A stretch of DNA of 64,000 nucleotides, taken from contig JAEUJQ010000005.1 of assembly GCA_016793095.1 (NCBI GenBank), positions 1 to 64,000 on the forward strand, written 5' to 3'. Below are positions 25,799 to 34,443 of this stretch, in pieces (positions within the stretch are counted from its first letter, which is position 1; each line of letters opens with the position of its first letter). A program made the position numbers and the translations under genes. Under the pieces are notes generated by a model. It worked only from the letters and a program-made list of their open reading frames with translations, was not told where the DNA came from and made no database searches. The DNA comes from Myxococcaceae bacterium (lineage in GTDB: Bacteria; Myxococcota; Myxococcia; Myxococcales; Myxococcaceae).

Positions 25799-26260
25799 AT
25801 GGCGATTGGAGCGATCCAGAGCAGGGCGATGGTGCAGACCGGCAGCGGTCTCCGCCCGGCGTCCAGCCCGAATCGCCCGGCGCTCAAGGCGGTTGACGCG
25901 TTCGAGCGCCCGAAGTCGGTCGTGGTGCCGGCCCTCCACCGCGGCATGACGGGCGCGGCCGTGCGGGCGATGCAGCTGAAGCTGGTGACGAAGGGCTACC
26001 TCTCGCGCGGTGACTTCGGCGGGGGCGCGGGGGTCTTCGGGCCCCGCACCGAGACTGCGGTGAAGCGGATGCAGATCGAGCACGGACTGCCCGTGACGGG
26101 CGTGCTCGACGCGCGCTCTACCGCCGCGCTCAACGCTGAGCGGCCAGCGGCGAAGAACGAGACTTCTGAAGTGAAGACCGACGTGTTCGAGAAGCCTGCC
26201 TCGCTGCTCTCGGCGATGCAGACGGTCACGGACGAGGACGAGGCGACGGCGGCGAGTTAG
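25799..26260 (+). CDS. Peptidoglycan-binding domain protein
   Basis: 153 residues. One PG_binding_1 domain spans about residues 45-105: LHRGMTGAAVRAMQLKLVTKGYL, VFGPRTETAVKRMQIEHGL and VTGVLDARSTAALNA. No clear signal peptide; flanks are low-complexity. No catalytic domain is attached, so it may be a targeting or structural protein. ATG 25799 is preferred; an in-frame ATG at 25754 would add 15 residues (MCARVARVLDLL) that are not a good signal sequence. Confidence 0.75.
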   Translation: MAIGAIQSRAMVQTGSGLRPASSPNRPALKAVDAFERPKSVVVPALHRGMTGAAVRAMQLKLVTKGYLSRGDFGGGAGVFGPRTETAVKRMQIEHGLPVTGVLDARSTAALNAERPAAKNETSEVKTDVFEKPASLLSAMQTVTDEDEATAAS

Positions 26261-26308
26261 TCGGGACAGATCAGGTTTGGGTGAGGCTGACATTGGGTCA
26301 GGCTCCAC

Positions 26309-26350
26309 GGGGCTCCGGCTTTCCCCCTTTGGTCGGAGCCCCGTTCATTT
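26309..26350. terminator. Probable bidirectional terminator
   Basis: GGGGCTCCG (26309-26317) pairs with CGGAGCCCC (26334-26342) across a 16-base loop, followed by GTTCATTTT. It lies between the convergent peptidoglycan-binding gene and the membrane-hairpin gene. The loop is long and the T-tract imperfect. Confidence 0.5.
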
Positions 26351-26356
26351 TCGCGG

Positions 26357-26746
26357 TCAGCGCAGCCGCAGCAGGAGCAACGCCGGGACGGTCGCGAGCA
26401 GCAACGCGCCGGCGAACGCGGGCAGTCCGAGGGTGGCGGCGGCGAGCGGCTCGAGGCCCTCGACGAGCACCGCGGTCCCAACGCCTGCCCCGAGGAGGCC
26501 GCCCAGCGCGGCGAACCCCACGCGCCGCGCGGCGGTGCCGGCCAGCGCGACCCGCCGAGCGCTCTCGAGCTCATCACGTCGCGCCGTCAGCGCCCTGTGC
26601 CGGGTGTCGAGCGCCCGGGTCGCCTCGAGGATCGCCTCGCGCAGCCGCCCCGTGTCGGCGCTGGAGTCGGGAGGCTGGGTCTTGAACCGCCGCCACAGCT
26701 CGGCGACCTCGTGCTTCAGGCTGGCGATGTCGCTGGGGCTCGTCAC
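26357..26746 (-). CDS. Coiled-coil plus membrane-hairpin protein (second of a pair)
   Basis: 129 residues: a soluble helical N-terminus (about 1-70; HEVAELWRRFKTQ, ALTARRDELESARRVAL), then two closely spaced hydrophobic helices (FAALGGLLGAGVGTAVLV and ALLLATVPALLLL) ending in LRLR. The topology matches the upstream neighbour, with which it overlaps by GTGA. No family is recognised. The two may form a complex in the inner membrane (inference). Confidence 0.65.
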   Translation of the reverse strand: MTSPSDIASLKHEVAELWRRFKTQPPDSSADTGRLREAILEATRALDTRHRALTARRDELESARRVALAGTAARRVGFAALGGLLGAGVGTAVLVEGLEPLAAATLGLPAFAGALLLATVPALLLLRLR

Positions 26747-27159
26747 GACCGCGCCTCCTGGCTCATCCGGACGAGGACGACGACCACGACGGTGAGCACG
26801 ACCGCCACCACCCGCGCCGGATCGTGCACGTGCGCCTCTCGCGTCAGCGTGGTGACCCCCACGATCCACGCGCCCGCGGCGAGCGCGAACAGCAGCCCGC
26901 GGAGAAGGCCGCTCGCGAAGGCCGAGGTGGCTCCGGGTGGGGACCTCCCCAGCGTCTTCTCGAGGCGCGCCACCTCGAGCTCCAGCCGCGGGACCTCACG
27001 GTCCAGCAATCGGTGGCGATGCTCGAGCGCTTCGAGCGGTCCCTGTCGGCGACGGAGCGCGACGGCGTCCCGGTGCGCCATCCACGACTTGAGCAGCTCC
27101 GCTTCGGTCCGGAGCGTCACCAACTGCACCTGTGTCCGATCGTCCACGCTACGCGTCAT
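26743..27159 (-). CDS. Coiled-coil plus membrane-hairpin protein (first of a pair)
   Basis: 138 residues. A coiled-coil N-terminal region (LRTEAELLKSWMAHRD, REVPRLELEVARLEKTLG) is followed by two membrane helices (LLRGLLFALAAGAWIVGV and ARVVAVVLTVVVVVLV) and a short polar tail. It is the upstream partner of a protein of similar design and probably arose with it by duplication or co-selection. Function unknown. Confidence 0.65.
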   Translation of the reverse strand: MTRSVDDRTQVQLVTLRTEAELLKSWMAHRDAVALRRRQGPLEALEHRHRLLDREVPRLELEVARLEKTLGRSPPGATSAFASGLLRGLLFALAAGAWIVGVTTLTREAHVHDPARVVAVVLTVVVVVLVRMSQEARS

Positions 27160-27339
27160 GCTGTGACGTCTTTGCGAGGTGCGTGCCTGCTCGCGCCGGG
27201 CGCTCGCTGGGAGCGCCGGCTGGAGTCGAGGGTTCGCACCGGGCCGACTCCTCCGTGTGCGGGAATGCCCGCACGTCGCTGCGCCTTCACGTCCATGATC
27301 GGCTGATTGGCTCTTTGGGCTCGTTGGCTGGGCCTCGAG

Positions 27340-28656
27340 TCAGGAGACGCGACGCTCTGAGCGCGGCGGCTTCCGTCGCTCACCCAGCCCGCGCGCGAAG
27401 TTCCCGACGGTGACCCACGGCGCCTCGCGCTTGAACAGGCGGATCAGGTTCGCCACCCCGATCGGCGCGCCGCCCGCCCCCTTGCCCTTCGCGATCGCGA
27501 TGTACTGCAGGGGATCGATGGCGAGCGGCCGGGTCTGAACCTGATCGACCCGGTACGTCTTCACCAGCTTCACCAGCGCCCTGGCCTCGCCTTCGCGATC
27601 GGTGACGCCGGGGAAGAGCAGCAGGTTGAGCGCCACGTACGCGCCGCGCTTGCGGGCGAGCGCGATCGACGCCTCCACGTCTTCCCAGCCGTAGCGGCTC
27701 GGCTGATAGTACGCCTCGTAGAGGTCCTTCACGGCGCTGTTCAGCGAGACGCGCACCGCGTCGAGGCCGGCGTCGAACAGCGCGTCGAGGCCGTGGGTCA
27801 GGCTGCCGTTGGTGTTGATGTTGATGGAGCCGCGCTGCGTCCGTGCCCGCGTCAACCTGATCGCCTCGGCGATGAACTTCCACCGCGTGAGGGGCTCGCC
27901 CTCGCAGCCCTGGCCGAAGCTCACCATGGTGCGGCCCGGCGCGTGCTCGAGGTGCCAGACGGCGACGTCGGCGAGGTCCTGAGCGCTGGGGCCGTCCGTC
28001 ATGCGGTCGTGGGACGAGGGCGGGCCTTCCTCCGGCTGGGCCGAGATGCAGCCGACGCACGACGCGTTGCACATGATCGAGGCGGGCAGGCCACCCTCAT
28101 CGCGGGCGTAGAAGATGTTCTGACTGGTGAAGCACCGGTACACGAGCGCGCACGTCTTCAGCTGCGCGAGCACCTTGTTGCCGGGGAAGCGGGCGAGGTG
28201 CTCCTTCACCAGCAGCTTCACCTCGGGCGTCGAGAAGTTCTTCGGCGTCCAGTGCTTGCGGCGATCGGTGTGCAGCGCCCAGACGACCGGCCCCGCGTCT
28301 CCCCACGCCGCCGCCGTGTACGCCCACTGCGGGAGGATCGGCCCGCTCCCGGTCGCCACCTCGCCGGGCAGGTAGGTGCGCGTGAAGCCCGGGGGCAGGG
28401 TGGCGCCGACGGCGTGGGGGACGAACCGCTTCCCCGCCACCTCGAACTCGCGCACGAGGACCGGCTCCATCGTCTGGGGGTCGAACCCGACCGGGAGCCT
28501 CCCCGGCAGGTGCGCCAGCTTGCCGCCCTCGGGCAGGGGAATCGGTCGCTCCCTCGGGGGCAGCACCTCTTCGTCCGAACGCAGGCTGGCCAGGAGCCAC
28601 GGGTGCTCGAAGACCTGGCCCTTCGGATCGGCGAGGAGCAGCTTCAGCGAACGCAT
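27340..28656 (-). CDS. Radical SAM protein of unknown substrate
   Basis: 438 residues. The N-terminal region (about 1-190) is of unknown fold. The [4Fe-4S]-SAM cluster motif is CNASCVGC near residue 220 (Cys-x3-Cys-x2-Cys), followed by [22 protein letters not shown] (GGEP-like), [15 protein letters not shown] and VRVSLNSA, all typical of the radical SAM barrel. No SPASM or extra cluster domain is clear at the C-terminus. It catalyses an unidentified radical reaction; candidate peptide substrates are not seen nearby. ATG 28656 is chosen because upstream codons lack bias. Confidence 0.85.
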   Translation of the reverse strand: MRSLKLLLADPKGQVFEHPWLLASLRSDEEVLPPRERPIPLPEGGKLAHLPGRLPVGFDPQTMEPVLVREFEVAGKRFVPHAVGATLPPGFTRTYLPGEVATGSGPILPQWAYTAAAWGDAGPVVWALHTDRRKHWTPKNFSTPEVKLLVKEHLARFPGNKVLAQLKTCALVYRCFTSQNIFYARDEGGLPASIMCNASCVGCISAQPEEGPPSSHDRMTDGPSAQDLADVAVWHLEHAPGRTMVSFGQGCEGEPLTRWKFIAEAIRLTRARTQRGSININTNGSLTHGLDALFDAGLDAVRVSLNSAVKDLYEAYYQPSRYGWEDVEASIALARKRGAYVALNLLLFPGVTDREGEARALVKLVKTYRVDQVQTRPLAIDPLQYIAIAKGKGAGGAPIGVANLIRLFKREAPWVTVGNFARGLGERRKPPRSERRVS

Positions 28657-28707
28657 GCCCCTCCTGTACCTGCTTCCGGCCGGTCGGGTCGACGGTCTGG
28701 CAGAGGG

Positions 28708-28736
28708 TTGCGCGCGCCCGGGACTGGGACTAGAGG
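28708..28736 (+). promoter_or_regulatory. Possible sigma-70 promoter for rpmE
   Basis: TTGCGC (28708-28713), 17-bp spacer, TAGAGG (28731-28736), giving a leader of about 55 nt before the L31 ATG. Both boxes are imperfect. Confidence 0.35.
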
Positions 28737-28798
28737 CCTGTTCCCCGCCAGTCCTCCGGGAATTCACCCGCAGTAAGGCGGCTCGAAAAGGAAGCACC

Positions 28799-29017
28799 AT
28801 GAAGGCCGACGCCCACCCGGTTTACCCGCCGTCCCGCATCACCTGCGCCTGCGGCAACGTCATCGAGACCCGCTCCACGCGTGGCTCGTTCCACGTCGAA
28901 ATCTGCTCGGCGTGCCACCCGTTCTTCACCGGGAAGTACAAGCTGCTCGACACCCAGGGGCGCATCGATCGCTTCAAGAAGAAGTACGACGTGAAGAAGG
29001 GCGCCTCGAAGGCCTGA
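28799..29017 (+). CDS. rpmE: 50S ribosomal protein L31
   Basis: 72 residues, the zinc-binding (C+) type. [10 protein letters not shown], the cysteine pair in ITCACGN, then [13 protein letters not shown], and the RIDRFKKKY tail match bacterial L31. It sits on the large subunit and helps bridge to the small subunit. A GGAAG lies upstream of ATG 28799. The C+ form is normally the zinc-replete version; no zinc-free paralogue is in the window. Confidence 0.95.
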   Translation: MKADAHPVYPPSRITCACGNVIETRSTRGSFHVEICSACHPFFTGKYKLLDTQGRIDRFKKKYDVKKGASKA

Positions 29018-29098
29018 TCGCGCCTCGCTGGTCGTCTCACCGTGCGCCGCTCCGGCCGAAGTCGGGGCGGCGTTTTCGTCGCAGCACCTGGAGCCCTG

Positions 29099-30202
29099 AT
29101 GAGCGCCGAGTCTCCCACCCCGAGCCGTCCCTACATCGGCGGCCAGGCCGTCATCGAAGGCGTGATGATGCGCGGGCCGAAGAGCTTCGTGGTGGCGGTG
29201 CGCCGGCCCGATGGGCAGATCGCGATCCGCGAGCAGGCCTGGAACGTGCTGCTGCCGTCGCTGAAGTTCCTGCGCTGGCCGTTGTTCCGCGGAGCCGTGG
29301 TGCTCGCGGAGTCGCTTCACAACGGCTACTCGGCGCTGAAGTTCTCATCCGAGCACGGGTTGCCGCCGGAGGAGGGTGGCGCTCCCGCGAAGCCCGGGCC
29401 GGCCGCGCTGCTGACGTTCCTGTGGCAGGCGCTCGTGGCGGCCGCCGAGGGTGAGCCGGGCACGCCGGGCCCGCTCGCGCCGAAGCCGGAGAAGAAAGAT
29501 CGGGGCGCCGACGCGATGCTGGCGATCGCGACGGTGGTGATGCTGGCGTTCTTCATCGCGCTGCCGCACGCTCTGACGTGGCTGGTGGGGAAGGCGCTCG
29601 GTCCCGGCTACGACTCGACGAGCGTCGCGTTCCACGTCATCGACGGCGCGTTCCGGGTGGCGATCCTCGTGGGCTACCTGGCGGTGATCTCCCGCACGAA
29701 GGACGCGAAGCGGTTGTTCGAGTACCACGGGGCCGAGCACAAGGCGATCTGGGCCTACGAGTCGCAGCAGGCGCTGACGGTGGGGAACGCGCGGCCCTTC
29801 ACGACGCGGCACCCGCGGTGCGGCACCAGCTTCCTCTTCATCGTGGTGGGCGTGGCGGTGCTGCTGCACGTGGCGCTGTTGCCGCTGCTGCCGCGGCTGC
29901 ACGAGAACGACGCGGTGAACCAGTTGCTGATGGTGCTCATCAAGGTGCCGATGGCGTTCCCGATCGCCGGCATCGCCTTCGAGCTGCAGCGCCTGTCGGC
30001 GCGCGACCACTGCCCTGCGGTGATCACCTGGCTGACGAAGCCCGGCATCTGGCTTCAGGGCATCACCACGCAGCCGCCCGACGACGCGCAGCAGGAGATC
30101 GCGCTGCTCTCGCTCGATCGCGCCCTGGCTCGTGAGCAGGGGCACGCGAGGGCCGCCGAGGGCGTGACGATCTACGCCGACTTCGGCAGGGCCGCCGCGT
30201 AG
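29099..30202 (+). CDS. YqhQ/DUF1385 family membrane protein
   Basis: 367 residues. The N-terminal family signature IGGQAVIEGVMMRGPK is followed by a soluble region with LRWPLFRGAVVLAESL. Four or so membrane segments follow (about 145-300), with RLFEYHGAEHKAIWAYE and HPRCGTSFLFIV between them. These His/Cys-containing motifs are conserved in DUF1385 (YqhQ). The biochemical role is not established. It follows rpmE, as it does in several bacteria where both lie near prfA. The 3' end of the gene is inside a 99-bp tandem duplication. Confidence 0.85.
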   Translation: MSAESPTPSRPYIGGQAVIEGVMMRGPKSFVVAVRRPDGQIAIREQAWNVLLPSLKFLRWPLFRGAVVLAESLHNGYSALKFSSEHGLPPEEGGAPAKPGPAALLTFLWQALVAAAEGEPGTPGPLAPKPEKKDRGADAMLAIATVVMLAFFIALPHALTWLVGKALGPGYDSTSVAFHVIDGAFRVAILVGYLAVISRTKDAKRLFEYHGAEHKAIWAYESQQALTVGNARPFTTRHPRCGTSFLFIVVGVAVLLHVALLPLLPRLHENDAVNQLLMVLIKVPMAFPIAGIAFELQRLSARDHCPAVITWLTKPGIWLQGITTQPPDDAQQEIALLSLDRALAREQGHARAAEGVTIYADFGRAAA

Positions 30203-30355
30203 CAGCGGGCCATGCGCCGGCTCCTGCTCGTCGTCCTCGCGCTGTTCGCGACCCTCGAGGGCGCGACGATCTCCGCCGACATTGGCAGGGCCGCCGCGTA
30301 GAAGCGGGCCATGCGCCGGCTCCTGCTCGTCGTCCTCGCGCTGTTCGCGACCCTC
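30158..30355. repeat. 99-bp tandem duplication spanning a gene junction
   Basis: Copy 1 is 30158-30256 and copy 2 is 30257-30355, with 5 mismatches in 99 bp, all in the first half. The unit contains the last 15 codons of the YqhQ-like gene with its TAG, the 9-bp spacer, and the first 15 codons of the next gene. Because 99 is a multiple of three, the duplication keeps frame. Confidence 0.95.
30212..30301 (+). CDS. Chimeric 29-codon ORF generated by the tandem duplication
   Basis: ATG 30212 is the copy-1 version of the downstream gene's start. It encodes the hydrophobic leader MRRLLLVVLALFATL, then runs into a second copy of the YqhQ tail (EGATISADIGRAAA) and stops at 30301. It has the same upstream sequence as the real start at 30311, so it would be translated if that start is. 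The peptide looks like a signal or membrane peptide with a short tail. It may be a functionless by-product. Confidence 0.4.
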   Translation: MRRLLLVVLALFATLEGATISADIGRAAA

Positions 30356-31447
30356 GTCGTCGCGCTCGTCGTGCTGGCTCACGTGCAGGCGACGCGGCGG
30401 CTGGGGCGCTCAGAGGCTGCCCGGCAGGCCTCTCGCGCCCATGCCCAGCCGGGGGAGCAGGCGCTGCGCGCGGTCAGCGAGGCGGCTCGGGTGCTCGAGA
30501 GCCCCGGTGACGCCGTCGGCGAGGGCCCGGGCTGTCAGCTGCGCTGGGTCGCCGAGCACGACGAGCGGGTGAAGAAGCACGTCGCCCGGTGTGGACAGGT
30601 CGCCGAGATCCCCGCGCCAGTCGTCCAGAAGCTCCAGGAGCTCAAGGCCGACCTGCTCGCGCGCGTGGCCGAGGTGCCGGCGTTCACGGCGTCGTTCGAG
30701 TGGATGACGCGCCTTCGCGACCACGGGGACTGGACGGCCCTCGAGGGCACCCCGTACGACTTCGTCGACGCGACGTCGCCCTTCCTCTCGGCCGAGGCGC
30801 CCATGCCCGACTGTGCGCGGGCGGTGCTGCTCGCGAAGCTGCGGCTGGTCGCGGCGGAGCGCGCCGGCGCGCTCGACGAAGGGCGAGACGTCGTCGCCTT
30901 CGCGAAGGCCCTGCTCGGGGCGCCGCTGCCGAACACCTGTGGCGTGCGGGTGCTCCGGACCACGCGCGAGCTCTTCGCTGCCGCGAGCCGGTCCGACGCG
31001 CTGCTGCCTTCGACCGCCGAGGTCGACGCGGTCGTGTCGACGAGGCAGGCCGCGAGTCAGGCCTGGCACCCATGGGTCGTGCCCGAGTTCCGCAAGCAGG
31101 TGCTGGCCTCGGTGAGCCCGACCGCGCGGTGCGTCGCCGCGTTCAACGGCCTGTTCTTCGCCGACTTCGGCGACGTCGTCGACGCCCGGTACCCTGGCCT
31201 GCGCGCCGAGTTCGAGACGTGGGCGCGAGGCGCGTGTGCCAGCCCGGCGTTCACCCGCGCGATGCAGGCGCCCCGGCCGCCTGACGGCCCCGAGCGGGTG
31301 CTCTTCAGCGCCTTCGGGCCCGAATACGCGTCGCCGCTCGCGGGCGTGCTCGTGCTCGTGCCTGCGCAGCGCGCCGCCATGCTCGAGGACCGGCTCACCG
31401 AGAGCCGGCCGGCCCTCTTCGGCGCCGACGGCCACCTCGTTCGCTGA
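30311..31447 (+). CDS. Membrane-anchored hypothetical protein
   Basis: 378 residues. An N-terminal membrane anchor (RLLLVVLALFATLVVALVVLAHV) is followed by a large periplasmic helical domain with scattered Cys residues (CQLRWV, HVARCGQV, MPDCARAV, NTCGVRV, ARGACASP) that may form disulfides. No known domain is recognised. It begins 9 bp after the chimeric ORF. Its first 15 codons lie in copy 2 of the duplication, so the ancestral gene followed the YqhQ-like gene directly. Confidence 0.65.
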   Translation: MRRLLLVVLALFATLVVALVVLAHVQATRRLGRSEAARQASRAHAQPGEQALRAVSEAARVLESPGDAVGEGPGCQLRWVAEHDERVKKHVARCGQVAEIPAPVVQKLQELKADLLARVAEVPAFTASFEWMTRLRDHGDWTALEGTPYDFVDATSPFLSAEAPMPDCARAVLLAKLRLVAAERAGALDEGRDVVAFAKALLGAPLPNTCGVRVLRTTRELFAAASRSDALLPSTAEVDAVVSTRQAASQAWHPWVVPEFRKQVLASVSPTARCVAAFNGLFFADFGDVVDARYPGLRAEFETWARGACASPAFTRAMQAPRPPDGPERVLFSAFGPEYASPLAGVLVLVPAQRAAMLEDRLTESRPALFGADGHLVR

Positions 31448-31559
31448 TCGGAAAATTGACGCCGATCGATCCTCGTTTACCGTCTCGATCAGGCCTGTAG
31501 CGCAGGTCCTCCCGGGCGCAGTCGAACCGGGACACGAACACAGCTCACACGGAGGCGAG

Positions 31560-32375
31560 ATGTCCGTCGCATCACTGTCGAACGCGCGGCTGCGCGAGGA
31601 AACCGACTTGTCTCAGCACGTCCACGCCCGTGGGCGCGAGTACGTGCTGTACCGCGGTGACTCGCTGGCCCTCATGGAGGGCTTCGACGACGCGACCTTC
31701 GACATGGTCTTCGCCGACCCGCCGTACTTCCTCTCGAACGGCGGCACGACCTGCCAGTCGGGAAAGCGCGTGAAGGTGGACAAGGGCGGCTGGGACGCGT
31801 CGAAAGGCGTCGACCACGATCACGAGTTCACCTCGCGCTGGCTCGAGCAGTGCCGGCGCGTGCTGAAGCCGTCGGGCACCATCTGGGTGTCGGGCACGCA
31901 GCACGTGATCTTCAACGTCGGCTTCGCGATGCAGAAGCTCGGCTTCAAGATCCTCAACATGGTGACGTGGTTCAAGCCGAACGCGTCGCCGAACCTCGCC
32001 TGCCGCACGTTCACGCACTCGACCGAGCTGCTCATCTGGGCCGCGCCGGTGAACAAGGGCAAGCTGCTGCACACCTTCAACTACCAGCAGATGAAGGCGG
32101 ACAACGGCGGCAAGCAGATGCGCGACGTGTGGACGATGACGACGCCGAAGCCGTCCGAGAAGCTGCACGGCCGCCACCCCACGCAGAAGCCGCGCGCGCT
32201 GCTCGAGCGCATCGTCGACGCGTGCACCGAGGACGACGCGCTGGTGCTCGACCCCTTCTGCGGCTCGGGGACGACGGGCGTCGCGGCGCGGGCGAAGGGC
32301 CGCCGCTTCGTCGGCATCGACATGGATCCGCAGTATCTCGAGCTGACGAAGCGCCGCCTCGAAGCCGAGGAGTGA
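31560..32375 (+). CDS. Solitary beta-class DNA methyltransferase (N6-adenine or N4-cytosine)
   Basis: 271 residues. Catalytic motif IV (MVFADPPYFLSNGG) is at about residue 50 and the SAM-binding motif I region (LVLDPFCGSGTTGVAA) is near the C-terminus, an order that defines the beta class. HPTQKP precedes motif I as usual. The target-recognition region lies between (about 65-190). No restriction endonuclease or specificity subunit is adjacent, so it may be an orphan regulatory methylase or a remnant system. ATG 31560 has GGAGG upstream. It converges on the V-ATPase D gene, 6 bp away. Confidence 0.88.
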   Translation: MSVASLSNARLREETDLSQHVHARGREYVLYRGDSLALMEGFDDATFDMVFADPPYFLSNGGTTCQSGKRVKVDKGGWDASKGVDHDHEFTSRWLEQCRRVLKPSGTIWVSGTQHVIFNVGFAMQKLGFKILNMVTWFKPNASPNLACRTFTHSTELLIWAAPVNKGKLLHTFNYQQMKADNGGKQMRDVWTMTTPKPSEKLHGRHPTQKPRALLERIVDACTEDDALVLDPFCGSGTTGVAARAKGRRFVGIDMDPQYLELTKRRLEAEE

Positions 32376-32381
32376 CGCGCC

Positions 32382-33032
32382 TCACTGCTCGCTGACGACC
32401 GGCCTCGTGCGCCGGCGGGCGATCAGCCGCTTGAGGCGCAGGTGCTCCTCGCGCTCGCGCTCCTCGAGCGTGCGGCGAATGTGGGAGAGATCGTCGACGA
32501 GGTTCACCGCGACCCGCTGCTCGAGGGTGTTCACCAGCCGCGTCGCGCGGGACAGCTCGTGGCCCAGCCGACGCATGAGGAACTCCTTGGGCGCCGCCTC
32601 GAGGACGAGCTCGAGCAGCCGCTCCACGTCGGCGCCGGCGGTCGCCGTGCCCGCGTCGTGAGGCCCTGGCGCCAGCGCGCGCGCGGCCAGGCTGCGCACC
32701 AGCGACGGCGGTTGCGCGAGGTCGGCCGCCTTGAGGCCCCACACCTCCACCGCCTCGAGGTCGACCATCACCTCGCGGGCCGGCCAGCCCAGCGCGCGGA
32801 GCTCCTCTGGCCCGTGGGTCGCGAGCGCCTGCAGCACCGAGCGCGACGCCTTGAGCGTCTGCGCCTCGATCTGCTTGCGGCTGTCGATGGCCGGCCGGGC
32901 GCGGTTGAACAGCTCGTTCACGAGCGACTCACGCTTGCGGCGGAGCAGGGCCGCGCCTTTCTGCACCTGCTCGAGCCGCCGGCGCAGCTTCACCAGGTTC
33001 GAGCGCGTCGCCGCCGCGTGCCCGCCCGCCAT
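32382..33032 (-). CDS. atpD: V/A-type ATPase subunit D (central stalk)
   Basis: 216 residues. ATRSNLVKLRRRLEQVQKGAALLRRKRESLV at the N-terminus and RRLGHELSRATRLVNTLEQRV near the C-terminus form the antiparallel coiled coil of the rotor shaft that turns inside the A3B3 head. The C-terminus (RLKRLIARRR) is basic. It is the last gene of the nine-gene operon, 4 bp after subunit B. The symbol follows V/A-type naming, not the F-type beta subunit. Confidence 0.9.
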   Translation of the reverse strand: MAGGHAAATRSNLVKLRRRLEQVQKGAALLRRKRESLVNELFNRARPAIDSRKQIEAQTLKASRSVLQALATHGPEELRALGWPAREVMVDLEAVEVWGLKAADLAQPPSLVRSLAARALAPGPHDAGTATAGADVERLLELVLEAAPKEFLMRRLGHELSRATRLVNTLEQRVAVNLVDDLSHIRRTLEEREREEHLRLKRLIARRRTRPVVSEQ

Positions 33033-33036
33033 GACG

Positions 33037-34443
33037 TCAGGCCTCCTTCCGCTGCGCTTCGGCCCGCTGGCTCGGCCGCGTCGCCAGCAGCTCGTCCGAC
33101 AGCTTGATGAGATCTTCGCGTGGCACCCGGTCCATCAGCCTCCAGCCGGTCTCCAGCGTCTCGGCGATGGTGCGGCGGTGCGTGCCCTGGTTCACCAGCT
33201 CGCGCTCGAAGGCCTCGGCGAGGGCCAGGGCGCGCCGGTCGGAGGGCGAGAGGCCGGCCTCGCCGACGATGGCCACCATCATGCGGGCCTCGCGTCCACG
33301 GGCGTAGAGCGCGTAGAGCTGATCGGCCCACTTGCGGTGCTCCGGCACCGTGCGCCCTTTGCCGATGCCGGCGTTCATGAGGCGCGAGAGCGACGGCAGC
33401 ACGTCGACCGGCGGGAAGACGCCGCGCCGGTGCAGCTCCCGCGAGAGCACCACCTGGCCCTCGGTGATGTAGCCGGTGAGATCGGGGATCGGGTGGGTGA
33501 TGTCGTCGTCGGGCATGGTCAGGATCGGCAGCTGCGTCACCGAGCCGGGCTTGCCCTTCACCACGCCAGCGCGCTCGAAGAGCGAGGCGAGATCCGTGTA
33601 CATGTAGCCGGGGTACCCACGCCGGCCAGGCACCTCTTCACGCGCCGCCGCCACCTCGCGCAGGGCCTCGCAGTAGTGGGTGATGTCGGCGAGCACCACC
33701 AGCACGTGGAGGCCGTGCACGAAGGCGAGGTGCTCGGCGCAGGCGAGGGCGGCCCGGGGCGCGAGCAGCCGCTCGATCGTCGGGTCCTGCGCCTGGTTCA
33801 GGTACAGCACGGAGCGCTCCAGGGCACCCGACGCGGCGAAACGATCGAGGAACGTGCGGGTCTCGCGCTCGGTGATGCCGATGGCGCAGAAGACGACGGC
33901 GAACGGCTCTCCACGGGGCGCGCGCGCGTTCTCGACGATGGTGGCCGCCAGCTCGAGCGCCGGAAGGCCGGGCCCCGAGAACACCGGCAGCTTCTGGCCG
34001 CGCACGAGCGTGTTCATGCCGTCGATGGCCGAGATGCCGGTCTCGATGAAGTCCGATGGCGGCAGGCGCTGCGTCGGGTTGAGGGGCGCGCCCCAGAGCG
34101 GGCGAATGGCCTCGCCGATGGGTCGCGGCTGCCCGTCGCGGGGATCCTGAGCGCCGGAGAGCGCGCGGCCGAGCAGATCCTTCCCCACCACGGCGTGGGC
34201 GAGCTCGCCGGTCAGCTCGATCTCGACGCCGGCCGGCTCGAGGCCCAGGGTGTCTTCGAGCACCTGCACCACGCTCAGATCACGCCCGGCGTCGATCACC
34301 TGGCCCCGGAGCGGCGGCTGGCCCTTCGCCTTCAGCGTCACCCACTCCCCGAGCGCGGCGCGCTGGGCGGCGCCCACGTAGACGAGCGGACCGGCCGCGG
34401 CGCGCGCGCCCCTGTACGTGCGAGCGACCTGACGCGCGCTCAT
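33037..34443 (-). CDS. atpB: V/A-type ATPase subunit B (non-catalytic)
   Basis: 468 residues. The N-terminal barrel (GPLVYVGAAQRAALGEWVTL) and central nucleotide-fold domain contain ISAIDGMNTLVRGQKLPVFSG in place of a true Walker A, as expected for the regulatory subunit. FCAIGITERETRTFL, YPGYMYTDLASLFERAG and ITHPIPDLTGYITEGQ follow. It alternates with A in the hexameric head. ATG 34443 overlaps the A-subunit stop (ATGA). Confidence 0.94.
   Translation of the reverse strand: MSARQVARTYRGARAAAGPLVYVGAAQRAALGEWVTLKAKGQPPLRGQVIDAGRDLSVVQVLEDTLGLEPAGVEIELTGELAHAVVGKDLLGRALSGAQDPRDGQPRPIGEAIRPLWGAPLNPTQRLPPSDFIETGISAIDGMNTLVRGQKLPVFSGPGLPALELAATIVENARAPRGEPFAVVFCAIGITERETRTFLDRFAASGALERSVLYLNQAQDPTIERLLAPRAALACAEHLAFVHGLHVLVVLADITHYCEALREVAAAREEVPGRRGYPGYMYTDLASLFERAGVVKGKPGSVTQLPILTMPDDDITHPIPDLTGYITEGQVVLSRELHRRGVFPPVDVLPSLSRLMNAGIGKGRTVPEHRKWADQLYALYARGREARMMVAIVGEAGLSPSDRRALALAEAFERELVNQGTHRRTIAETLETGWRLMDRVPREDLIKLSDELLATRPSQRAEAQRKEA

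Noticed and set aside
30203-30310. Interpreting the duplicated junction as an attachment site or transposon end
   Set aside because: The repeats are adjacent with no inserted DNA, no integrase or inverted ends; simple tandem duplication explains it.
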